From assembly GCA_947454255.1 (NCBI GenBank), contig CANGIU010000010.1:1-46972 (forward strand): a DNA stretch of 46,972 bases, read 5' to 3'. The notes beneath the pieces are model-generated. The model searched no databases, was not told the origin of the DNA, and saw only the letters and a program-made list of their open reading frames with translations. This DNA comes from Micrococcales bacterium (lineage in GTDB: Bacteria > Actinomycetota > Actinomycetes > Actinomycetales > Microbacteriaceae). A program made the position numbers and the translations under genes. Shown here in pieces: positions 41,414 to 46,972 of this stretch; position 1 is the stretch's first letter, and every line of letters begins with the position of its first letter.

Positions 41414-43000
41414 TTCAGCCAACTGAGCATCCGCCTCTAAAGCACTCTTTCCAACTGCCTGAAGATAGCACTTCAACTTTGGTTCAGTCCCGCTAGGTCT
41501 AATAATTACCCTTCGGTTATCTGCCAGTTCAAACATCAATCCATCGGTTGCAGGGAGCAATGCAGAGCCCAAAGCCATGTCGGTAAATACCAATTTGGTC
41601 TGTGCTATCTCAACAGGTGGATTGTTTCGAAGGGAGTCCATTGCCTTTGCAATAACAGCAAGATCTGTGACGCGAATCGAAATCTGACCAGTTGAGTAAT
41701 AGCCGTAGCGTTCACCTAAATCTGCAAGGAGGTCCCAAAGCGTTCTTCCAGCCATAGCCTCACGTCTTGCAATATTGGAAATCAATAAGGCGGCACTTAT
41801 GCCGTCTTTATCAGAGACCTGATTAGGGTCAATGCAATAACCCAGTGCTTCTTCGTAACCAAAAATCAGATTTGGTAATTTACTTATCCATTTGAAACCA
41901 GTCAAAGTCTGCTTGAAATCCAAGCCATAATGTTTAGCCACAGCAGAAAGCGCAGAGCTAGAAACAATGCTGCAGGCCAAAGTGCCAGATGTTGCCTTGC
42001 TTGCTAATTCATCAGCGAGGATTAAGCCAACTTGATCGCCGGTTAGTCGTTGCCAACCTTTTTCTGTTGGTAAAGCTACTGCAAGCCTGTCTGCATCAGG
42101 GTCATTAGCAATGATGATGTCGGCGTTGTAATCAGAAGCTAGAGCAAAAGCTAAATCAAGTGCACCGGGCTCTTCAGGGTTTGGGAAGGCAACTGTTGGA
42201 AATGCTCCATCTGGCTGTAATTGCTGATCAACAGTAATTATAGCTTCAGAACCAGCCCTGGCAAATAATGGTTCGATAGTTGCCCAACCAACACCGTGCA
42301 TCGGTGTGTATACAATCTTGAGAGATTTCTTTACTACTTTGCCGGCTGCTCTAAGAACACTTTGCAAATACAGTTCTCTGATCTCTGCACCGATTAGTTC
42401 ATACTCAGTTGACTGGGTAAGAGTTTGGAAAGTTTCTGTAGCCGCTATTTCATCGATGGCTTTAGCAATCTCAGCATCGACCGGAGCAATAATCTGTGAG
42501 CCATGGAAGTCTCCACCCAGGTATACCTTGTATCCGTTATCCCTAGGCGGGTTATGCGAAGCAGTAACCATGACACCTGCACTCAGGCCCAGTTCGCGAG
42601 TTGCAAAAGCAACTAGGGGAGTCGGACCCATCTGATCCAAAAGTAAAACTCTTATTCCCATACCGGTAAGCACTTCCGCAGAGTCTTTAGCAAACACATC
42701 GCTGTTTACCCTGCCGTCATAGCCGATAACAACACTTGGCTTAGTTTCTTTTGCTAGTAAATACTTACCCAGACCAGCAGCAGTCTGTCCTACAAGAACC
42801 CTGTTCATTCGGTTAGTCCCAGCGCCGAGTTCACCTCTAAGCCCAGCAGTTCCAAATGACAACCTGGAACCAAAAAGGGAAGCTAACTCAGCTTCATCTT
42901 TTAGTTCGATTAGAGTTGCAAGCTCTGCTCTTGTAACGGGATCAGGATCTTGGTTAAGCCAAGCCTGCGCTTGATTGAGAAGGGTTTCTAAATCAGACAT
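41372..43000 (-). CDS. pmmB: Phosphohexomutase-family enzyme (PmmB/PGM2 type; phosphopentomutase candidate)
   Basis: The 542-residue alpha-D-phosphohexomutase has the phosphoserine loop VMVTASHNPPRDNGYKVY (Ser148), the metal loop NDPDADRLAVALP and the phosphate-binding RPSGTEPKLKCYL. Its sugar-specificity loop reads GYEEALGYCIDPNQVSDKDG, which resembles PGM2-type enzymes and phosphopentomutases more than the GEMSGH-like loops of standard PMM/PGM. Being two bases after PNP and facing deoA, it may turn ribose 1-phosphate into ribose 5-phosphate. A role as phosphomannomutase for ManC is the alternative. Confidence 0.9.
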   Translation of the reverse strand: MSDLETLLNQAQAWLNQDPDPVTRAELATLIELKDEAELASLFGSRLSFGTAGLRGELGAGTNRMNRVLVGQTAAGLGKYLLAKETKPSVVIGYDGRVNSDVFAKDSAEVLTGMGIRVLLLDQMGPTPLVAFATRELGLSAGVMVTASHNPPRDNGYKVYLGGDFHGSQIIAPVDAEIAKAIDEIAATETFQTLTQSTEYELIGAEIRELYLQSVLRAAGKVVKKSLKIVYTPMHGVGWATIEPLFARAGSEAIITVDQQLQPDGAFPTVAFPNPEEPGALDLAFALASDYNADIIIANDPDADRLAVALPTEKGWQRLTGDQVGLILADELASKATSGTLACSIVSSSALSAVAKHYGLDFKQTLTGFKWISKLPNLIFGYEEALGYCIDPNQVSDKDGISAALLISNIARREAMAGRTLWDLLADLGERYGYYSTGQISIRVTDLAVIAKAMDSLRNNPPVEIAQTKLVFTDMALGSALLPATDGLMFELADNRRVIIRPSGTEPKLKCYLQAVGKSALEADAQLAELTQSCRELLADFN

Positions 43001-43002
43001 AA

Positions 43003-43824
43003 CTAAAGCTTGGCGATGATTTCTGCAAGAAGTGCACTGATTCGAGGCTCGGCTTCTTTACCTGCTTCGAGAACTTCCTTATGTGAAAGCGGAGTACTAC
43101 TAATCCCAGCAGCCAAGTTGGTTGAAAGGGAAAGCCCTAAAACTTCTAAACCTGATTGTCTAGCAGCGATAGCCTCAAGAGCTGTGCTCATGCCAACAAT
43201 GTGAGCTCCAACAGCCTTAGCCATCTGCACTTCTGCGGGGGTCTCGTAGTGTGGTCCTCTGAACTGCATGTATACGCCTTCATCTAATGATGAATCAACA
43301 GTTCTAGCAAGATCTCTAAGTCGGAGTGAATACAAATCAGTAAGGTCAACAAAGTTGGCTCCTTCGATAGGACTTGCTGAAGTGAAGTTAATGTGGTCAC
43401 TGATTAGCACTGGAGTGCCAGGTGCCCAAGAAGTCTTTATGCCTCCAGCACCATTAGTCAGAATCATAATCTTGCAACCTGCAGCTGCAGCAGTTCGAAC
43501 ACCGTGCACTACACGTCTAACTCCATGACCTTCATAGAAGTGTGTTCTTGCTCCTAGCACCAAGGCATGTTTTCCGGTTGGCAGCAGAATGGAACGAATG
43601 GTTGATATGTGTCCAACCACTTCACTGCGATGAAAGCCTGGAACATCTGCTGCATCGATAGTTGCAATGGTCTCACCGATTAGGTCTGCAGACTTTGCCC
43701 AGCCAGAACCAAGAGTCATAGCTATGTCGTGGGTTTTTACTCCAGACCGTTCAGCAATTACAGCTGCGGCTAGAGAGGCTATTTCGAAAGGATCCGCCTT
43801 TGGATCGTCCAGTGGATTGCTCAT
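43003..43824 (-). CDS. punA: Purine-nucleoside phosphorylase (trimeric class)
   Basis: The 273-residue enzyme cleaves inosine and guanosine. The segments ALVLGARTHFYEGHGVRRVVHGV, TNGAGGIKTSWAPGTPVLISDHINF, RGPHYETPAEVQMAKAVGAHIVGMSTALE and LSTNLAAGIS match the 6-oxopurine-specific trimeric class. The ATG at 43824 has no ribosome site and is preceded by TAGACT at six bases, so it probably starts a leaderless transcript with pmmB. Confidence 0.96.
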   Translation of the reverse strand: MSNPLDDPKADPFEIASLAAAVIAERSGVKTHDIAMTLGSGWAKSADLIGETIATIDAADVPGFHRSEVVGHISTIRSILLPTGKHALVLGARTHFYEGHGVRRVVHGVRTAAAAGCKIMILTNGAGGIKTSWAPGTPVLISDHINFTSASPIEGANFVDLTDLYSLRLRDLARTVDSSLDEGVYMQFRGPHYETPAEVQMAKAVGAHIVGMSTALEAIAARQSGLEVLGLSLSTNLAAGISSTPLSHKEVLEAGKEAEPRISALLAEIIAKL

Positions 43825-43830
43825 AAAGTG

Positions 43831-43836
43831 AGTCTA
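43831..43836 (-). promoter_or_regulatory. -10 box for leaderless PNP gene
   Basis: The minus strand reads TAGACT, CACTTT, ATG. The hexamer is the same as in the ptsI promoter at the same spacing. No Shine-Dalgarno sequence is present. Confidence 0.55.
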
Positions 43837-43894
43837 ACTTGCCAGCCAAGCAGCCTACTTAGGCGAAGGCATCCTGGAACCAATCAGTGGCTGA

Positions 43895-45667
43895 CTAGTC
43901 TTCAAACTCAATCAACATGGTTCCAGCTGGAACAGTGGAGCCAACGCTAACGTGAATCTTCTTGATCTTGGCGTCTTTTAGGGCGTTCTGAGGAGATTCC
44001 ATCTTCATGGCTTCTAGTACTAGTAGCTGTTGACCAGCTTTTACTTCTTCACCTTCAGCAACAGCAATCTTTACAACAGTGGCTTGCATCTGTGAGGTTA
44101 GTGCTTTACCTGAATCAATCTGCACGTTGGCGTGAGCTTTACGCTTCGGGGTTGAGTGGGCAGGCCTGGTACCACCTGTTGCAAACAGTTGCTTAGGTAA
44201 GGTAACTTCGATTCTCTTGCCGTCAACTTCCACTACAACGCTGTTTCGTTCTGGGCTAGGGGCGCTTTCGGTCGCACTTCCTGACCAAGGTTCAATGTCG
44301 TTGTTCCACTCGGTTTCAATCCAGCGAGTGTAGATCCCGAACTTGTTCTCTTTACCAATAAATGCAGGATCATTGACAATCTTGCGGTGGAAAGGAAGAA
44401 CAGTTGGCATACCTTCAATCTGAAGTTCAGCAAGAGCTCTTCTTGAACGCTCTAGAGCTTCAGTTCTGGTTGCACCAGTAACAATCAGTTTTGCAATCAT
44501 CGAGTCGAATGAGCCGGAGATCTCTGAGCCAGCCTCAACACCTGTATCGATACGAACACCAGGGCCACCAGGAACTTTGAATACTGTTACAGATCCTGGT
44601 GCCGGCATAAAGTTTCTGCCAGCATCTTCACCATTGATACGGAATTCAAAAGAGTGGCCCTTGATAACTGGATCTGCGTAATCCAACTTGCCGCCTTCAG
44701 CAATTCTGAATTGTTCACGAACCAGGTCAAGACCGGTTACCTCTTCAGAGACTGGGTGCTCTACCTGCAGTCTGGTGTTTACTTCCAAGAATGAAATTGT
44801 GCCATCTTGAGCAACTAGGAACTCACATGTTCCAGCACCTTGGTAACCAACCTCTTTCAAGATTGCTTTAGAAGACTCGTATAGACGCTTGACCTGATCT
44901 TCAGTTAGGAAAGGAGCTGGTGCTTCTTCAACTAACTTCTGGTGTCTGCGTTGCAGAGAACAGTCTCTGGTTGAAACAACAACAACATTTCCGAAGGCAT
45001 CGGCTAGGCACTGAGTCTCAACGTGACGAGGCTTTTCCAAATACTTCTCAACGAAACATTCACCTCTACCGAAGGCTGCAACTGCTTCACGGGTAGCAGA
45101 CTCGAAAGCTTCAGTGATTTCGTTTTGGTCATAAACAACTTTGATTCCTCGACCACCACCACCGTAGGCGGCTTTGATGGCGATTGGTAATCCATGAAGC
45201 GCGACAAACTCTAATACTTCGGCTGCACCAGAGACAGGATTTAGAGTTCCAGGGGCAAGTGGCGCACCAACTTTTTCAGCGACGTGTCTAGCTGAAACTT
45301 TGTCACCAAGTTGGTCAATAGCTTTAGGGGAAGGGCCAATCCAGATGATGCCTGCATCTATTACTGCCTGAGCGAAGGAAGCATTTTCGGCGAGGAATCC
45401 ATAGCCAGGGTGGATTGCGTTGGCGCCGGAGCGCTTAGCGATGTCAATAATCTTTTCGATAACCAGATAAGTATCTGCGCTGGTTGTTCCATTTAGGGCA
45501 TAAGCCTCGTCAGCCATTCTGGAGTGCAGTGCATCTCTGTCCTGATCTGCGTAGATAGCAACGGTTGAGATGCCAGAGTCTTTCGCTGCCCGAATGATGC
45601 GAACGGCGATCTCACCGCGGTTAGCAATAAGGACCTTGGTGATTTTGGCTGTGTTTGAGGCAGTCAT
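43895..45667 (-). CDS. Acyl-CoA carboxylase alpha chain (biotin carboxylase-BCCP fusion)
   Basis: The 590-residue protein carboxylates its own biotin for acetyl- or propionyl-CoA carboxylase. The biotin carboxylase part (about 1-450) has [44 protein letters not shown] and [21 protein letters not shown] Pro/Ser linker leads to the C-terminal biotinyl domain with [11 protein letters not shown], whose lysine carries biotin. The ATG at 45667 lacks a clear ribosome site; TAGGCT ends eight bases upstream. maf follows upstream on the same strand, as in other Actinobacteria. The carboxyltransferase beta subunit is outside the window. Confidence 0.95.
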   Translation of the reverse strand: MTASNTAKITKVLIANRGEIAVRIIRAAKDSGISTVAIYADQDRDALHSRMADEAYALNGTTSADTYLVIEKIIDIAKRSGANAIHPGYGFLAENASFAQAVIDAGIIWIGPSPKAIDQLGDKVSARHVAEKVGAPLAPGTLNPVSGAAEVLEFVALHGLPIAIKAAYGGGGRGIKVVYDQNEITEAFESATREAVAAFGRGECFVEKYLEKPRHVETQCLADAFGNVVVVSTRDCSLQRRHQKLVEEAPAPFLTEDQVKRLYESSKAILKEVGYQGAGTCEFLVAQDGTISFLEVNTRLQVEHPVSEEVTGLDLVREQFRIAEGGKLDYADPVIKGHSFEFRINGEDAGRNFMPAPGSVTVFKVPGGPGVRIDTGVEAGSEISGSFDSMIAKLIVTGATRTEALERSRRALAELQIEGMPTVLPFHRKIVNDPAFIGKENKFGIYTRWIETEWNNDIEPWSGSATESAPSPERNSVVVEVDGKRIEVTLPKQLFATGGTRPAHSTPKRKAHANVQIDSGKALTSQMQATVVKIAVAEGEEVKAGQQLLVLEAMKMESPQNALKDAKIKKIHVSVGSTVPAGTMLIEFED

Positions 45668-45675
45668 AGGTATTA

Positions 45676-45681
45676 AGCCTA
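45676..45681 (-). promoter_or_regulatory. Possible -10 box for the carboxylase alpha chain
   Basis: TAGGCT on the minus strand lies eight bases before ATG 45667, immediately behind the maf stop. It would give a very short or no leader. The spacing is one or two bases longer than at the other sites. Confidence 0.35.
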
Positions 45682-45686
45682 CCTAT

Positions 45687-46319
45687 TTACCTGCGCCAAA
45701 GGCTTGGATAGTCGACATCTAAGTTCAGACAGAGCTCTCTCAGGGTAGTTAGGCTCAGCCCCACAACAGTGTGAGCATCACCTTCAATTGCCTTGATAAA
45801 GGCCCCACCTAGGCCATCTATGGTGAAAGCACCCGCTACTTTCAAAGGCTCGCCTGTTCCCACGTAAGCCAGAATCTCGCTATCTGCGAGGTCCGCAAAG
45901 TGCACTGTCGTGTTGCTGGCATGGCCTGTGGCTGGGGGCATTGGACTGGAAATTCGATTATCAATCAGCCAGTGACCGGTATAGAGCCTGCCTGAACGAC
46001 CTCTCATGGCCTTCCAGCGTTCAATAGCGACCTCGGGTTCGTGGGGTTTGCCTAGAGCCTCCCCGTCTAGGTCTAGAGCACTGTCGCAGCCAATGATTAG
46101 CGCTCCTTGAGCGTCTGGATGGTTGACCACGGCCTCAGCTTTAGCTTTGGCAAGCAGAAGTACTAAATCTGCAGTGTTAGCTATAAGCCCGGCCTGCATA
46201 GCCAAGTCCGCCACATGTTCTTCATCAACGCCAGGGGCTAAAACGATGGGGTCTATGCCCGCATCTTTGAGTAAGCGAAGCCTAGCTGGGGAAGTAGAAG
46301 CTAAAACGATTTTGGTCAC
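45687..46319 (-). CDS. maf: Maf-family nucleotide pyrophosphatase
   Basis: Maf proteins hydrolyse noncanonical nucleoside triphosphates. The 210-residue protein starts with the family signature LASTSPARLRLLKDAGID, contains GCDSALDLDGEALGKPHEPE, and ends with AFTIDGLGGAFIKAIEGD plus VVGLSL. The start is GTG at 46319, with TAGTCT six bases upstream and no ribosome site. It is followed by the carboxylase alpha chain and diverges from the RNA methyltransferase gene. Confidence 0.95.
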   Translation of the reverse strand: MTKIVLASTSPARLRLLKDAGIDPIVLAPGVDEEHVADLAMQAGLIANTADLVLLLAKAKAEAVVNHPDAQGALIIGCDSALDLDGEALGKPHEPEVAIERWKAMRGRSGRLYTGHWLIDNRISSPMPPATGHASNTTVHFADLADSEILAYVGTGEPLKVAGAFTIDGLGGAFIKAIEGDAHTVVGLSLTTLRELCLNLDVDYPSLWRR

Positions 46320-46325
46320 GGGTCA

Positions 46326-46331
46326 AGACTA
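46326..46331 (-). promoter_or_regulatory. -10 box for leaderless maf
   Basis: The minus strand reads TAGTCT, TGACCC, GTG. Spacing is six bases, as at xthA, ptsI, PNP and the Rieske gene. Confidence 0.55.
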
Positions 46332-46358
46332 CCCAACGCACTGTGAAACACTTATTTA

Positions 46359-46972
46359 GTGAATAAAACAACTAACTGGTTAGACCAAGTCATTGAAGTG
46401 CAAATCGAGAAGGTTGCGCACGGTGGAATCTTCGTGGCTCGCCACGAGGGGAGAGTTGTTTTTGTTTCTCATGTCCTACCGGGGGAGATAGCCAAGGTAA
46501 GAGTTTTTGAAGACAAGGGTGGATCATTCTGTCGAGCAGAGCCAGTTGAAATTATTCAGGCTTCGCCCGATCGAGTGCCTCACATCTGGAAGAACGCCGA
46601 ATTAGCCGGTGGTGCTGAATTCGGTCACATCAAGCTATCTCGTCAGCGAGAGTTGAAAGCGGATGTGCTGCAGGAAGGGCTTTCCCGTTTTGCTGGAATT
46701 GATCTTCGAGTTGAAGTTCAATCAGCTCCAGGAGACGATGAAGCAAATGGGTTGGGTTATCGCACTCGTGTCCAATTGCATGTTGATGAAAATGGAGATG
46801 CGGGTCCTTACCGTGAGCGAAGTCACGAAGTAGTTCGAGTGAAGAAACTTCCGCTTGCAGTAGCGGAAATTGAAGAGCTTGGTATTCACACTAAGAATTG
46901 GCAAGATGTCAAAAAGATTGAAATCGCATATTCAAGCACTGGTCAGTTGCAGTGGACTATCGACAAGAAACT
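46359..46972 (+). CDS. TRAM-domain class I RNA methyltransferase (RumA/TrmA-like), 5' part
   Basis: The reading frame from GTG 46359 is open to the end of the window, so the C-terminal catalytic part is missing. The visible 204 residues begin with a TRAM-like domain (VQIEKVAHGGIFVARHEGRV, VFVSHVLPGEIAKVRV) and continue with the linker of 23S rRNA/tRNA uracil-5 methyltransferases (ELKADVLQEGLSRFAG, GYRTRVQLHVDENG). The start is uncertain: no ribosome site is seen and only a weak AACACT lies six bases upstream. GTG 46398 would cut into the TRAM domain. Confidence 0.85.
   Translation, partial: MNKTTNWLDQVIEVQIEKVAHGGIFVARHEGRVVFVSHVLPGEIAKVRVFEDKGGSFCRAEPVEIIQASPDRVPHIWKNAELAGGAEFGHIKLSRQRELKADVLQEGLSRFAGIDLRVEVQSAPGDDEANGLGYRTRVQLHVDENGDAGPYRERSHEVVRVKKLPLAVAEIEELGIHTKNWQDVKKIEIAYSSTGQLQWTIDKK

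Overview
The window is a gene-dense stretch of an actinobacterial chromosome, most likely from a small-genome, moderate-GC member of the Microbacteriaceae (Rhodoluna/Aquiluna-like freshwater lineages are the closest fit I can suggest). Sampled lines are roughly half G+C, so it is not a high-GC actinomycete, and AGA is a common arginine codon. The gene set and order are actinobacterial: a fused biotin carboxylase/BCCP chain next to maf, a monofunctional ABC-2 exporter set, sdhCDAB near cdd-deoA-add, and PNP next to pmmB. From memory, M. tuberculosis keeps sdhCDAB, cdd, deoA, add, pmmB and deoD close together in the same way. This lineage call is inference. No rRNA, tRNA, CRISPR, transposase or prophage was seen, and no gene-free stretch exceeds 300 bases; the longest, 22781-23074, is filled by an FMN riboswitch leader.

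Layout. 1-7011: 3' part of purH, mdh (tail to tail), a heterodimeric ABC exporter pair, and icd with a strong terminator. 7088-9193: a large anchored surface protein with an ALK-like glycine-rich domain and three cysteine-paired Ig-like repeats. 9213-12368: purU, then a ZTP riboswitch, glyA and folD (one-carbon/folate block). 12393-16305 (minus): an accessory run in the order N6-adenine-type methyltransferase, ABC exporter, Pro/Thr-rich exported protein, membrane-anchored cadherin-like protein. 16393-19045: an ABC-2 exporter (ATPase plus two permeases). 19046-23009 (minus): FMN riboswitch, ribD-ribE-ribBA-ribH and a small membrane protein. 23075-26928: trpS, xthA, PTS enzyme I, and a Tat-exported Rieske protein. 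26997-30333: sdhCDAB. 30446-43824: manC, a divergent BMP-like lipoprotein, a BMP-type nucleoside ABC importer, then cdd-deoA-add and PTS EIIA/EIIB, facing PNP-pmmB. 43895-46972: acyl-CoA carboxylase alpha chain, maf, and the start of a TRAM-domain RNA methyltransferase.

How it works together. The 32.6-43.8 kb block is a complete nucleoside scavenging module: lipoprotein, ATPase and two permeases for uptake; cytidine and adenosine deaminases; pyrimidine and purine nucleoside phosphorylases; and a phosphohexomutase-family enzyme that may serve as phosphopentomutase. Embedded in it are ascorbate-type EIIA and EIIB with no EIIC, while enzyme I sits 14 kb away.

The most useful regulatory observation is a recurring TANNNT box 6-7 bases before an ATG or GTG that lacks a Shine-Dalgarno sequence (purU, the methyltransferase, xthA, ptsI, Rieske, PNP, maf, surface protein), which indicates widespread leaderless transcription. 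Other regulation visible here is a ZTP riboswitch on glyA, an FMN riboswitch with an SD-sequestering hairpin on ribD, a UUCG-capped terminator between the BMP lipoprotein and its ATPase, and many TAATG or ATGA cistron junctions.
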